64,000 bases of DNA from Mycolicibacterium litorale (GCF_014218295.1 NZ_AP023287.1:1798001-1862000), one strand, 5' to 3'. Positions 25,598-34,871 are shown, counted from the first letter of the stretch. Numbers and translations: made by a program. The notes: generated by a model not told the origin, from the sequence alone.

Positions 25598-26650
25598 TCA
25601 GTTGCGCAGGCCGGCGGTGTCGATGACGAAGCGGTACCGCACGTCGCTCGACAGCACCCGCTCGTACGCCTCGTTGATGTAGTCGGGGGTGATGACCTCG
25701 ATCTCGGGGCGCACGTCGTGCTCGGCGCAGAAGTCCAGCATCTCCTGGGTCTCGGCGATGCCACCGATCATCGAACCGGCGAGGCTGCGCCGCATGCCGC
25801 CGAGGGGGAAGAACGGCACCTTGAGCGGCTTCTCCGGGGCGCCGAGTTCGACCAGCGTGCCGTCGCGCTTGAGCAGGCCCAGGAATGCGCCGAGATCCAG
25901 GTTCGCCGACACCGTGTTGAGGATGAGGTCGAACGTGCCTGCCAGTGCGACGAAGGTGTCGGGATCGCTGGTGGCGTAGTACTCGTCGGCGCCGAGGCGC
26001 AACCCGTCCTCCATCTTCTTCAGCGACTGGCTCAGCACGGTCACCTTCGCGCCCATGGCCTTGGCGAGCTTGACGCCCATGTGCCCGAGACCGCCGAGGC
26101 CGATGATGGCGACGTTCGTGCCGGGCCCGGCGTTCCAGTGCCGCAGCGGGGAGTACAGCGTGATGCCGGCGCACAGCAGCGGCGCCGCGGCGTCGAGCGG
26201 GATGCTGTCGGGGATGCGCAGCACGTAGTTCTCGTCGACGACGATCGCGCCGCTGTAGCCGCCCATGGTGGGCTCACCGTCGCGGCCTACGGCGTTGTAG
26301 GTGCCGACCTGGCCGGTGCCGGTGCAGTACTGCTCGAGGCCTTCCTTGCAGCTGTCGCATTCGCGGCAGGAGTCCACGAAACAGCCGACGCCGACGCGGT
26401 CGCCGACCTTGTACTTGGTCACCTCGGCGCCGACCTCGGTCACCACGCCGGCGATCTCGTGCCCCGGCACGACGGGGTAGTTCGGCTGACCCCACTCCGC
26501 CCTGACGGTGTGGATGTCGGAATGGCAGATGCCCGCGAAGTGAATGTCGAACGCGACGTCGTGGGGCCCCACCTCGCGGCGGGTGATCGTGGTCTCGGTG
26601 AGCGGCTCGGTGGCCGCGGTGGCGGCGTACGCGGAAACAGTGGTACCCAT
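25598..26650 (-). CDS. adhC: Zinc NADP-dependent alcohol dehydrogenase
   Basis: 350 residues from ATG 26650 (AGAGGATTG upstream). The catalytic zinc site is in GICHSDIH and [10 protein letters not shown], the structural zinc cysteines are in [17 protein letters not shown], and the cofactor fold is [21 protein letters not shown]. It belongs to the cinnamyl-alcohol-dehydrogenase-like group, as M. tuberculosis AdhC (Rv3045), which reduces a range of aldehydes. In M. tuberculosis fecB follows directly; here the 16-kb catabolic island separates them. Confidence 0.92.
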   Translation of the reverse strand: MGTTVSAYAATAATEPLTETTITRREVGPHDVAFDIHFAGICHSDIHTVRAEWGQPNYPVVPGHEIAGVVTEVGAEVTKYKVGDRVGVGCFVDSCRECDSCKEGLEQYCTGTGQVGTYNAVGRDGEPTMGGYSGAIVVDENYVLRIPDSIPLDAAAPLLCAGITLYSPLRHWNAGPGTNVAIIGLGGLGHMGVKLAKAMGAKVTVLSQSLKKMEDGLRLGADEYYATSDPDTFVALAGTFDLILNTVSANLDLGAFLGLLKRDGTLVELGAPEKPLKVPFFPLGGMRRSLAGSMIGGIAETQEMLDFCAEHDVRPEIEVITPDYINEAYERVLSSDVRYRFVIDTAGLRN

Positions 26651-26759
26651 CAATCCTCTTTTTCGGTAATCGGCATGTCGGCCGCGACACTGCGGCGCTC
26701 CCGCTCCGGCAACGAACAGCGGGGGTCGTCGATTCCCGATGGGAGGTGTGAGTCGGGCC

Positions 26760-27035
26760 CTAGACGCCCGGCGCGCGGAATCCGGCGTTGAACGACGTCC
26801 GCTCGTAGGACACCACGCCGGCCTGTGTGTAGGGGTCGGCGGCCGCGAGCGCATCGGCATCCTCGGCGCTCATGTCACCGGTGACGACGACCGCGCCGGT
26901 CTGGCTCTCCACCCGCCCCGCGAGCAGGATCCGGCCGGCTTCGACCTGCTCGCCCAGCCACTCGAGGTGAGCGGGCCGGGTCTGGTCGATGACGTCGAGC
27001 GGTTGCAGATAGGTCAGTGTCAGCACGTGGAACAC
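26760..27035 (-). CDS. YciI-like protein
   Basis: 91 residues from GTG 27035. It has the YciI ferredoxin-like fold: [41 protein letters not shown], then [38 protein letters not shown]. The family's conserved His (AHLEWL) and Asp (ADPY) are present. YciI proteins are proposed small-molecule enzymes, some dehalogenase-like. Its start is 31 bp from the first island operator (27066-27079), so it may be the leftward member of the guanidine regulon; this is inferred from position only. Confidence 0.75.
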   Translation of the reverse strand: MFHVLTLTYLQPLDVIDQTRPAHLEWLGEQVEAGRILLAGRVESQTGAVVVTGDMSAEDADALAAADPYTQAGVVSYERTSFNAGFRAPGV

Positions 27036-27065
27036 CGGCGAAGACTAGCCGACCCGCGAGGCCAC

Positions 27066-27079
27066 CTGTCACACGACAG
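27066..27079. promoter_or_regulatory. Island operator 1 (upstream of DUF1989 operon)
   Basis: CTGTC-ACAC-GACAG, identical over all 14 bases to the site at 34778-34791 next to the TetR gene. This is strong evidence that the island TetR binds here. It lies between the YciI-like gene and the catabolic operon and can affect both. Confidence 0.75.
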
Positions 27080-27119
27080 ACACATCCGCACCGCGTTCTT
27101 AACGCCCCGGGAGCGATCG

Positions 27120-27135
27120 GTTACCTCGCGGCAAC
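27120..27135 (+). promoter_or_regulatory. Candidate GlnR box, catabolic operon
   Basis: GTTAC-N6-GCAAC matches the actinobacterial GlnR half-box form (GTnAC-N6-GaAAC; AC-N9-AC in mycobacteria). It starts 54 bp after operator 1 and 41 bp before operator 2. A matching box with the same 41-bp spacing occurs at the second operon. GlnR activates nitrogen-scavenging genes under nitrogen limitation. Confidence 0.55.
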
Positions 27136-27160
27136 CACCGCCGCGCCGCCGGCACGAAAA

Positions 27161-27174
27161 CTGTCAGGTGACAG
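27161..27174. promoter_or_regulatory. Island operator 2 (over promoter of DUF1989 operon)
   Basis: CTGTCA-GG-TGACAG, a perfect-arm 14-bp palindrome preceded by GAAAA as at 34872. It ends two bases before the first possible start codon, so the protein bound here would block transcription start. Confidence 0.75.
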
Positions 27175-27176
27175 AA

Positions 27177-28103
27177 ATGCCGCCGCCGACGTCGGCCCCG
27201 CGAGTTCCGGGAGCACTCTTGACCAGCGATCTCCGCGCGTCCGACAGCGCACCGTCCAGGTCGTCGACCGCCACCACCGCCGGTGCCCGGGCTCACGCCC
27301 GCGCCCAACACGGCCGCACCGCCGACCACATGCGCCACGTCCCGGCGTCGGCCAGTCCCACCGCACCCGACGGCATTCCCGCCGAACGGCTGGTGTGGTC
27401 GGAGACGCTGGCACCCGGCGGTTACACCACCGCGGTGCTGGCGCGCGGAACCCGCATCCGCATGACCGACGTGGACGGTGACGCCTGTGCCCATCTGCTG
27501 CTGCACCGTGCCGACGCGACCCATGAGCGGCTCAACGTCGCCGACACCGTCAAGGTGCCGTGGCAGGCGTACCTGGGCCTGGGCCATCCGCTGTTGAGCG
27601 GATTCGGCCGTGTGCTGGCGACCGTCGTCGGCGACACCTCCGGACACCACGACGCCCTGGCCGGCACGACGACACGCGCAGGCAACGAAGCCAGATACGG
27701 TGCCGCGGGCCCTGAGTCGCCGTCACCGGCAGGCCGCGAACTGCTGCTGCTCGCCGCCCTGAAAAACGGCTTGGGACAACGGGATCTGGTGCCGTCGGTG
27801 TCGTTCTTCAAAGGCGTCCGGGCGGACGGGGACGGTGCCCTGCGGTGGCGCGGTTCGGCGGGGCCCGGCGCGGTCGTCGACTTGCTGCTCCACGTCGACG
27901 TCATCGTCTCACTCGCCAACACCGCCCACCCGCTGGACCCCCGACCCGAGTTCATCTGCTCCGCGCTGCGGCTGCACGCCTGGCCGGCCACAACCGATCT
28001 CGACCGGCTCACGGCCGGCGAACTGGTCGGAGCGCTCGGCCCCGAACACCGGCAGGCGATCGCCAACACCGACGCCGATCTCACCGCTCGAGGAGTGCTG
28101 TGA
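27177..28103 (+). CDS. cgdA: Urea carboxylase-associated protein 1, DUF1989 (carboxyguanidine deiminase subunit)
   Basis: 308 residues if ATG 27177 is used; TTG 27219 with GGGAG upstream is a good alternative and would leave a short leader. After a low-complexity Ser/Thr/Ala start, the DUF1989 core begins about residue 70: LVWSETLAPGGYTTAVLARGTRIRMTDVDGDACAHLLLHR, ERLNVADTVKVPWQAYLGLGH, GRVLATVVGDTSGHHDALAG, LGQRDLVPSVSFFKGV and DLLLHVDVIVSLANTAHPLDP. Paired DUF1989 proteins (CgdA/CgdB) are known to hydrolyse carboxyguanidine to allophanate. This subunit lacks the Cys found in its partner. It is first gene of the operon, with a four-base overlap to the next. Confidence 0.8.
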   Translation: MPPPTSAPRVPGALLTSDLRASDSAPSRSSTATTAGARAHARAQHGRTADHMRHVPASASPTAPDGIPAERLVWSETLAPGGYTTAVLARGTRIRMTDVDGDACAHLLLHRADATHERLNVADTVKVPWQAYLGLGHPLLSGFGRVLATVVGDTSGHHDALAGTTTRAGNEARYGAAGPESPSPAGRELLLLAALKNGLGQRDLVPSVSFFKGVRADGDGALRWRGSAGPGAVVDLLLHVDVIVSLANTAHPLDPRPEFICSALRLHAWPATTDLDRLTAGELVGALGPEHRQAIANTDADLTARGVL

Positions 28104-28732
28104 CCGCCATCGAGGCCCTCGTCCCCGGACACACGGTGCTCGACCAGACCGTCGCCGCCCGCGCGCCGTGGTCCGCGGTCGTCTCGGCGGGCGACGTCCT
28201 GACCATCGTCGACCTGGCGGGCAACCAGGCCGTGGACTGTCTGCTCTACTCGGCCGCCGACACCGCCGTGCGCTACTCCGCTGCGGAAACCGTTGCCCGC
28301 CAAGGGCGTGTCGCGCTCACCACGGGCTCGGTCCTGCGCGCCGACACCGGTGCGGCGCTGATGACCGTCATCGCCGACGAGGTGGGTGTGCACGACACGC
28401 TCGGAGGTGCCTGCTCGAAGGAATCCAACACCCTGCGCTACGGGCAGCACACCCGCGCCCAGCACGGCTGCATGGAGAACTTCCTGATCGAGGGCGCCCG
28501 CTGGGGGCTCGGCGCCCGTGACCTCGCCGGCAACATCAACTGGTTCATGAACGTGCCGGTCGACCCCGACGGGGCCCTCGGCATCGTCGACGGGCTGTCC
28601 GGGCCGGGTAAGCGCGTCGCACTGCGCGCCGACATCGACACGCTCGTACTCGTGTCGAACTGCCCGCAGATCAACAACCCCTGCAACGCCTTCGACCCCA
28701 CACCCGTCCGGATGATCGTGACCCGCCCGTGA
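28100..28732 (+). CDS. cgdB: Urea carboxylase-associated protein 2, DUF1989 (carboxyguanidine deiminase subunit)
   Basis: 210 residues from GTG 28100, which overlaps the previous stop by four bases (GTGA). DUF1989 features: APWSAVVSAGDVLTIVDLAGNQAVDCLLYSA, VGVHDTLGGACSKESN (H98 and C105), GLGARDLAGNINWFMNVPVDPDG and DTLVLVSNCPQINNPCNAFDPTPVRMIV. The conserved Cys and His residues are the likely metal or catalytic set. With the preceding protein it should form the heterodimer that removes ammonia from carboxyguanidine. It again overlaps the carboxylase gene by four bases. Confidence 0.82.
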   Translation: MTAIEALVPGHTVLDQTVAARAPWSAVVSAGDVLTIVDLAGNQAVDCLLYSAADTAVRYSAAETVARQGRVALTTGSVLRADTGAALMTVIADEVGVHDTLGGACSKESNTLRYGQHTRAQHGCMENFLIEGARWGLGARDLAGNINWFMNVPVDPDGALGIVDGLSGPGKRVALRADIDTLVLVSNCPQINNPCNAFDPTPVRMIVTRP

Positions 28733-31700
28733 ACACCGCGCTGATCGCCAACCGCGGTGAGATCGCCGTCCGCCTGGTGCGGTCCGCGCGGCTGCTCGGG
28801 TTGCGCACCGTCGCGGTCTTCTCCGACGCCGACCGCGGCGCCCCGCACGTGCGGCTGGCCGACCATGCCGTGCGGCTCGGGCCGTCCGCTCCGGCCGACA
28901 GCTACCTGCGCGTCGACGCCATCCTCGACGCGGCGCGCGCCGGCGGTGCCGACATGATCCATCCCGGCTACGGATTCCTCTCCGAGGACGCCGATTTCGC
29001 GGCCGCGGTCGAGGCGGAGGGAATGGCCTTCGTCGGGCCCACACCCGAGCAGCTGCGGGTGTTCGGCACCAAGCACACCGCACGCGCCGCGGCCCGGGCC
29101 GCCGGCGTGCCCGTGTTCCCCGGCTCCGATCTGCTCGACGACGCCGGCACCGCGCTCGACGCCGCCGAGGCCGTCGGCTATCCGGTCATGCTCAAGGCGA
29201 CCGGCGGCGGCGGCGGCATCGGCATGCAGGTGTGCCGCAACCCCGTCGAGTTGCGGGCCGCCTTCGAACGGGTGGCGCGCCTGGCCGCCCGCAGCTTCGG
29301 GACGGCCGGCGTGTTCGTCGAACGGTTCGTGGACAACGCCCGCCACGTCGAGGTGCAGATCTTCGGTGACGGAACCGGCAACGTCGTCTCACTCGGCGAC
29401 CGCGACTGTTCACTGCAGCGGCGCAACCAGAAGGTGATCGAAGAGGCGCCGGCGCCCGCACTGCCCGACCCCTTGCGCACGCTGCTGCACGAATCGTCGC
29501 GCGCACTGGCCGCCTCCGTCGGCTACCGGTCCGCGGGCACCGTCGAGTTCGTCTACGACCCGGTCCGCCGGCAGGCGTCGTTCCTGGAGGTCAACGCCCG
29601 CCTGCAGGTCGAGCACCCGGTGACCGAGGCCGTCACCGGAATCGACCTCGCCGCGTGGATGTTCCGCCTGGGCCGCGGGGAGACCGACATGCTGGGCCCC
29701 CACCTGGCGACCGGAGCGGTACCGGTGCGCGGGCATGCGGTCGAGGCGAGGGTGCACGCCGAAGACCCGGTACGCGGCTACCGGCCGAGCACGGGAACGC
29801 TGACCGCCGTGTCGTTCCCGTCCGACGTGCGCGTGGACACCTGGATCGAGGACGGCACCGACGTGTCGTCGTTCTACGATCCGCTGCTGGCCAAGATGAT
29901 CGCCGGCGGTGCCGGGCGCGACGAGGCGTTCACGCTTCTGGGTCGGGCGCTGGACCAGACCACACTGCACGGTATCGAGACCAACATCGGCGCACTGCGC
30001 GCGGCGCTGACCCACTCCGACGTCCGCGCCGCGCAGCACAGCACCGCGACGCTGGCCGAGGTCACCGACCCGCGGCCGCGGATCACCGTCGAACGGCCCG
30101 GCCTGCTGACCACCGTGCAGGACCTGCCCGGGCGAATCGGCCTGTGGCACATCGGCGTTCCGCCGAGTGGCCCGATGGACGACCTGTCGTTCCGGCTGGG
30201 TAACCGCGCACTCGGCAACGCCGACGGCGCGGCGGGACTGGAGTGCACCGCATCCGGACCGGCGCTGCGGACCAGCCATCCCACCGTCGTCTGCGTCACC
30301 GGCGCCGAGTGCCCCGTCACCGTCGACGGCCGCCCGGTGCCGATGTGGGAGCCCGTCGAGATCCCGGCCGGGGGAGTGCTCGACATCGGCGCGGCGCAAT
30401 CCACCGGCCTGCGGACCTACGTCCTGGTCACCGGTGGGTTCGACATCCCGGCCTACCTGGGCAGCGCGTCGACGTTCACGCTGGGACGGTTCGGCGGCCA
30501 CGGCGGACGGCCACTGGTCGTCGGCGACGTCCTGCGGGCGGCGCGGCCGCCGACCGACGCGGCCTTCGGCGGCGGCGCCGTCGCCCCCGCGCTCCGGCCC
30601 GCCCTGGTGTCCCGGTGGGAACTGGCCGTGACCGAGGGGCCGCACGGGGCGCCCGAGTTCTTCACCCGAGACGACATCGAGACCCTGTTCGCCGCGGAGT
30701 ACCGGGTGCACTTCAACTCCGCGCGCACCGGGGTACGCCTCGAAGGGCCCAGGCCCCGCTGGGCCCGCGAGGACGGCGGCGAGGCGGGGCTGCACCCGTC
30801 GAACATCCATGACACCCCGTATTCCGTTGGAGCACTGGATTTCACGGGAGACACCCCGATCCTGCTCGGCCCCGACGGTCCCAGCCTCGGCGGTTTCGTC
30901 TGCCCGGTGACGGTGGTGGCCGCCGACCGGTGGAAACTCGGGCAGCTGCGGCCGGGCGACACCGTGCGATTCGTGCCGGTGCGGGCCGCCGACGCACCGG
31001 CGCGCACCGACGTGGGTGTGCCGACGCTCGTCACGACCGGTGGCGACGGCGACGACGGCGTGTTGGCCCGCCGCGACGGGCAGCCCGCCGTCACCTATCG
31101 CCGCAGCGGAGACGACAACGTGCTCATCGAGTACGGCGACATGGTGCTCGACCTGGCGCTGCGCGCCCGGGTGCACGCGCTGCACACCCGGCTCCGCGAC
31201 GCGCGGGTGGCCGGAATCGTCGACGTGACACCGGGGATCCGGTCGCTGCAGGTGCACGTCGACCCGCAACGGCTGGCGATCGACCGCCTGCTGCGGCTGC
31301 TCACCGAACTCGAGGACGATCTGCCGGCCACCTCCGAGCTCACCGTTCCGAGCCGGTCGGTGCGGTTACCGCTGAGCTGGGACGACCCGGCCACCCGGGA
31401 GGCGATCGCGAGGTACATGTCCGGTGTCCGCGACGACGCCCCGTGGTGCCCGTCGAACATCGAGTTCATCCGGCGGGTCAACGGACTCGCCTCGCAGGAC
31501 GAGGTTGCCGAGATCGTGTTCGCCGCCGAGTATCTGACGCTGGGCCTGGGGGACGTGTATCTCGGTGCCCCGGTGGCCACCCCGCTCGATCCGCGGCACC
31601 GCCTCGTCACCACCAAGTACAACCCCGCCCGCACCTGGACCGCCGAGAACTCCGTCGGCATCGGCGGGGCGTACCTGTGCATCTACGGTATGGAGGGCCC

Positions 31701-32331
31701 CGGCGGATACCAGTTCGTGGGCCGCACCACGCAGGTGTGGAGCACCCACCGCCACAGCGCGCCGTTCGAACCCGGCAGTCCGTGGCTGCTGCGGTTCTTC
31801 GACCGGATCTCCTGGTATCCGGTGTCGGCCGAGGAACTGCTCGACCTGCGCGCCGACCTCGCCGCCGGCCGCGGCACGGTGGAGATCAGCGACGGCACCT
31901 TTTCACTCGCCGAACACGAACGGTTCCTGGCGCTCCATGCCGACTCCATCGCCGCGTTCCGCGACCGCCAGAGCGCCGCCTTCTCCGCGGAGCGGGCCGC
32001 GTGGGCGGCGGCGGGCGAATTCGACCGCGCCGAACGTGCGCAGTCGCGAGCCGCCGCCGACACCGCCGACCTCGTCCTCGACGACGGTGCCCAGCGGGTC
32101 GACGCGCCGTTCTCGTCGAACGTGTGGAAAGTCGACGTCGCGGTCGGGGAACGGGTGACCGCCGGGCAGGCGCTGCTGGCGCTGGAGGCGATGAAGATGG
32201 AGACCGTCGTGACCGCACCGGCCGACGGCGTGGTGACCCACGTCCTGGTCGAGGCCGGCAACCAGGTGGAGCCGGGCACCCCGCTGGTCGTCCTCGGCGG
32301 CGGCCGCGGCGCGTCCGGGATCCCGGCATGA
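28729..32331 (+). CDS. Biotin-dependent urea/guanidine carboxylase
   Basis: 1200 residues from GTG 28729. Domains in order: biotin carboxylase (about 1-445; ATP-grasp loop KATGGGGGIGM near 163, EVNARLQVEHPVTEAVTG near 286), carboxyltransferase built of KipA/KipI-like halves (about 450-1090; GLEVE-type start ITVERPGLLTTVQDLPGR, then HPSNIHDTPYSVGALDFTGDTPILL, TPGIRSLQVHVDP and LGLGDVYLGAPVATPLDPRHRLVTTKYNPARTW), and a biotinyl domain with LALEAMKMET (biotin Lys1156). It carboxylates urea or guanidine using ATP and bicarbonate. Carboxylases beside DUF1989 pairs are known to prefer guanidine and to carry Asp where urea-specific ones have Asn. Asp695 (HPSNIHD) is a candidate for that residue, unconfirmed. 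Confidence 0.88.
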   Translation: MNTALIANRGEIAVRLVRSARLLGLRTVAVFSDADRGAPHVRLADHAVRLGPSAPADSYLRVDAILDAARAGGADMIHPGYGFLSEDADFAAAVEAEGMAFVGPTPEQLRVFGTKHTARAAARAAGVPVFPGSDLLDDAGTALDAAEAVGYPVMLKATGGGGGIGMQVCRNPVELRAAFERVARLAARSFGTAGVFVERFVDNARHVEVQIFGDGTGNVVSLGDRDCSLQRRNQKVIEEAPAPALPDPLRTLLHESSRALAASVGYRSAGTVEFVYDPVRRQASFLEVNARLQVEHPVTEAVTGIDLAAWMFRLGRGETDMLGPHLATGAVPVRGHAVEARVHAEDPVRGYRPSTGTLTAVSFPSDVRVDTWIEDGTDVSSFYDPLLAKMIAGGAGRDEAFTLLGRALDQTTLHGIETNIGALRAALTHSDVRAAQHSTATLAEVTDPRPRITVERPGLLTTVQDLPGRIGLWHIGVPPSGPMDDLSFRLGNRALGNADGAAGLECTASGPALRTSHPTVVCVTGAECPVTVDGRPVPMWEPVEIPAGGVLDIGAAQSTGLRTYVLVTGGFDIPAYLGSASTFTLGRFGGHGGRPLVVGDVLRAARPPTDAAFGGGAVAPALRPALVSRWELAVTEGPHGAPEFFTRDDIETLFAAEYRVHFNSARTGVRLEGPRPRWAREDGGEAGLHPSNIHDTPYSVGALDFTGDTPILLGPDGPSLGGFVCPVTVVAADRWKLGQLRPGDTVRFVPVRAADAPARTDVGVPTLVTTGGDGDDGVLARRDGQPAVTYRRSGDDNVLIEYGDMVLDLALRARVHALHTRLRDARVAGIVDVTPGIRSLQVHVDPQRLAIDRLLRLLTELEDDLPATSELTVPSRSVRLPLSWDDPATREAIARYMSGVRDDAPWCPSNIEFIRRVNGLASQDEVAEIVFAAEYLTLGLGDVYLGAPVATPLDPRHRLVTTKYNPARTWTAENSVGIGGAYLCIYGMEGPGGYQFVGRTTQVWSTHRHSAPFEPGSPWLLRFFDRISWYPVSAEELLDLRADLAAGRGTVEISDGTFSLAEHERFLALHADSIAAFRDRQSAAFSAERAAWAAAGEFDRAERAQSRAAADTADLVLDDGAQRVDAPFSSNVWKVDVAVGERVTAGQALLALEAMKMETVVTAPADGVVTHVLVEAGNQVEPGTPLVVLGGGRGASGIPA

Positions 32332-34070
32332 ACGCCGTCGAGCGGGTGCGCGCGGCCTACGCCACCATCGAGGCGGTCGCGCGGCCGGAGATCTGGATCG
32401 CCCTGCGCCCCTTGGCCGAAGCGCTGGCCGACGCCGAAGCGGTCGACGCCGCCGTCGCCGCCGGAGCCGACCTTCCGCTGGCCGGTCTGACCGCCGCGGT
32501 GAAGAACAACGTCGACGTCGCCGGCATCCCGACCACGGCGGCGTGTCCGGGGTACGCGACCGGGGCGGCCGGCGTGGACGCCCCGGTGGTGGCGCGGCTG
32601 CGCGCCGCCGGCGCGGTGGTGATCGGGGTGACCAATCTCGACCAGTTCGCCACCGGGCTCGTCGGCACCCGCAGCCCGCACGGCGCGGTGCGCGATGCCC
32701 GCAGGCCCGAGTACATCTCGGGCGGATCGAGTTCGGGGTCGGCGGTCGCGGTGGCCCTCGGGCTCGTCGACGTGGCGATCGGCACCGACACGGCCGGGTC
32801 CGGACGCGTGCCCGCGGCGCTGCAGGGCATCGTCGGGATCAAGCCCACCTACGGGGTGGTGCCCACCGACGGTGTGGTGCCGGCGTGCCGGTCCTATGAC
32901 TGCGTCACCGTCTTCGCCCGCGACATCGACACCGCCGACACCGCCATGGGCGTGATGGCCGGTCCCGACGAGGTGACGCCGGCGCGGCCCTTCCCCCCCG
33001 ACGCCCCGCTCGCCGCGCCCGCCGACCCGCTGGTGGCCGTGCCCCGCGAGCTGCCCGGCCTGACCCCGGCGTGGCGGCGGGCGTTCGGCGACGCCAGGAC
33101 GCGGCTCGAGCTCGACGGCGTGACGGTGCGTGAGATCGACCTGACGCCGTTCCTCGAGGCGGCGCGGCTGCTCTACGACGGCGGTCTGGTGGCCGAACGC
33201 CACGAAGCGGTCGGGGATTTCGTCGACGCACACCGCGCCGAGGTCGATCGCACCGTCGGCGCGATCATCTCGGCGGCCGGGACGGTGCCCGCGACGCGGC
33301 TGTTGCGTGACCGGGTGCGGCTGGCCGAACTCACCGCCGTGGCGTTCGCCGAACTCGGGGATTGCGATGCGCTGCTGATCCCGACGACCACCGAACACCC
33401 GACGATCGCCGAGGTCGGCGCCGACCCGATCGGTGTCAACTCGCGGCTGGGCACGTACACGAACTTCTGCAATCTGATGGACATGTGCGCGGTCGCGGTG
33501 CCGTCGGGAACCGTCGACGGCGCACAGTTCGGCGTCTCCGTGATGGCCAGGGCGGGCGCCGACGCGGTGGCGCTCGACCTCGCCCGCCGTCTGGCGGTCG
33601 GTGCCTCCGCGAATGCCGTTGTCGCACAAGACCCGTGGCCGGTCCGAGCCGGGCTCACCGCCGTCCCGCTGTTCGTGGTCGGTGCGCACCTGCGCGGCCA
33701 GCCGCTGGCATGGCAGCTCGACGAGCGCGGAGCGCGCTGGCTCGGACCCGCCGTCACCGCCCCGCTTTACCAGTTGGCACGCCTGGACACCGCCCCGCCG
33801 AAACCGGGCCTGATGCGGGTGGGCGCGGGCGGCGGGACGGCGATCGGCGGTGAGTTGTGGCTGATCGGGACCGCGATGCTCGGGGACTTCCTCGCCGCCC
33901 TGCCCGCGCCCATGATGCTGGGCCGGGTGACACTGGCCGACGGCACCGAGGTCGTCGGATTCGGCTGCGCGCTCGACGCGTGGGAGGCCGGCGAGGACAT
34001 CTCCTCGTACGGGGACTGGCGGCGCTATCTCAACGGTCTCACGGGCACCGAGCTCAGCGAGCGCGTGTAA
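32328..34070 (+). CDS. atzF: Allophanate hydrolase
   Basis: 580 residues from ATG 32328 (ATGA overlap with the carboxylase). The amidase-signature triad is complete: Lys59 (AAVKNNVD), cis-Ser in GGSSSGSA (134-136) and nucleophile Ser158 (TDTAGSGRVPA). After about residue 440 comes the second domain typical of allophanate hydrolases (LFVVGAHLRGQPLAWQL to GFGCALDAWEAGEDISSYGDWRRYL), which completes the decarboxylation. It converts allophanate to two NH3 and two CO2, the last step of guanidine or urea breakdown. Its 3' end overlaps the convergent TetR gene by 46 bases. Confidence 0.9.
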   Translation: MNAVERVRAAYATIEAVARPEIWIALRPLAEALADAEAVDAAVAAGADLPLAGLTAAVKNNVDVAGIPTTAACPGYATGAAGVDAPVVARLRAAGAVVIGVTNLDQFATGLVGTRSPHGAVRDARRPEYISGGSSSGSAVAVALGLVDVAIGTDTAGSGRVPAALQGIVGIKPTYGVVPTDGVVPACRSYDCVTVFARDIDTADTAMGVMAGPDEVTPARPFPPDAPLAAPADPLVAVPRELPGLTPAWRRAFGDARTRLELDGVTVREIDLTPFLEAARLLYDGGLVAERHEAVGDFVDAHRAEVDRTVGAIISAAGTVPATRLLRDRVRLAELTAVAFAELGDCDALLIPTTTEHPTIAEVGADPIGVNSRLGTYTNFCNLMDMCAVAVPSGTVDGAQFGVSVMARAGADAVALDLARRLAVGASANAVVAQDPWPVRAGLTAVPLFVVGAHLRGQPLAWQLDERGARWLGPAVTAPLYQLARLDTAPPKPGLMRVGAGGGTAIGGELWLIGTAMLGDFLAALPAPMMLGRVTLADGTEVVGFGCALDAWEAGEDISSYGDWRRYLNGLTGTELSERV

Positions 34071-34729
34071 TCACCCACCACTTCGCCGCTGCGGGCACGC
34101 ACGGCGGCGGTGGCGCCGTCGGGCAATCCGAGCACCCGCAGGCACGCGTCGGCCACATGCACCGGCAACTCCTCGCGTTCGGGGCCCCGGGGCACCGACC
34201 ACATGTTCACCAGCGACTCGACGAGGCGGAACGGCAGATCCGCCGCCGCCTCGTGGACACCGGTCTGTTCGACGACCCCTCGGCTGAGCGCCAGATAGTG
34301 CAACCGCAGTCGCTCCCGATCCGACCAGAACGGCTCCAGCCGCGCATCGCGCAACTCGGGCAGCAGGTACAGCGCACCGAGGTTCCACCGTCCGCTGAGC
34401 AGCTGGTCACCGTCGAAGGCGGCCAGCGCGTGCAGATGTTCGGCGGCCGTCAGGGCCGGCTGGGCGCCGAGCAGGCTGGGGATGAACGCCAGCGTCGGGC
34501 CGACCGTCTGGCTCAGCAGCGCGCAGAGGATGTCGTCCTTGGTCTTGAAGTAGTGGTACATCGACGCCTGCCGGATGCCGACGGACTCCGCGATGTGGCG
34601 TGTCGAGGTGCTCGCATAGCCGAGTGTGGTGAACAACTCGCCTGCCGCGTCGAGGATTTCGTCGCGGGCGGTCATGCCGGGACGTCGCGCTGTGGTCAGG
34701 CGCGGACGACCGGCCCGGGTGAGCGGCAT
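34025..34729 (-). CDS. TetR-family regulator of the catabolic island
   Basis: 234 residues from ATG 34729; GTG 34747 and ATG 34675 are also possible. The helix-turn-helix (TARDEILDAAGELFTTLGYASTSTRHIAESVGIRQASMYHYFKTKDDILCALL) starts about residue 19. The C-terminal domain (LLSGRWNLGALYLLPELRDARLEPFWSDRERLRLHYLALSRGVVEQTG) is of a kind seen near amide and pyrimidine catabolic genes, but the ligand is unknown. A perfect 20-bp palindrome (34775-34794) lies in its promoter, and the same core occurs at the other operon, so it is probably autoregulatory and the repressor of both operons. Confidence 0.82.
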   Translation of the reverse strand: MPLTRAGRPRLTTARRPGMTARDEILDAAGELFTTLGYASTSTRHIAESVGIRQASMYHYFKTKDDILCALLSQTVGPTLAFIPSLLGAQPALTAAEHLHALAAFDGDQLLSGRWNLGALYLLPELRDARLEPFWSDRERLRLHYLALSRGVVEQTGVHEAAADLPFRLVESLVNMWSVPRGPEREELPVHVADACLRVLGLPDGATAAVRARSGEVVGDYTRSLSSVPVRPLR

Positions 34730-34774
34730 ACCTCCATCGTGGACCACGGACCGGTGAATCGGTACACCCACCTG

Positions 34775-34794
34775 TTTCTGTCACACGACAGAAA
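34775..34794. promoter_or_regulatory. Island operator 3 (next to TetR gene)
   Basis: TTTCTGTC-ACAC-GACAGAAA has perfect 8-bp arms; its 14-bp core is identical to the site at 27066-27079. It lies 46 bp upstream of the TetR start, in the divergent region with the transporter operon. Confidence 0.8.
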
Positions 34795-34830
34795 CGCGCG
34801 ACACCCATCAGTTACGTGTGCCGTCAATTG

Positions 34831-34846
34831 GTTACGCGCGCGACAC
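34831..34846 (+). promoter_or_regulatory. Candidate GlnR box, transporter operon
   Basis: GTTAC-GCGCGC-GACAC, with another GTTAC 20 bp upstream (34811). It starts 53 bp after operator 3's core and 41 bp before operator 4, the same layout as at the first operon. The GTnAC-N6-GnnAC form fits GlnR. Confidence 0.55.
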
Positions 34847-34871
34847 CCACCGGATCGGGTGCCGGTGAAAA

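Noticed and set aside
27040..27180. Guanidine (ykkC) riboswitch before the DUF1989 operon
   Set aside because: No conserved riboswitch sequence blocks are visible and the region is filled by two operators and a GlnR-type box.
29410..33689. Two long minus-strand frames (619 and 668 codons) opposite the carboxylase and allophanate hydrolase genes
   Set aside because: Both oppose complete, motif-bearing genes and show no family features.
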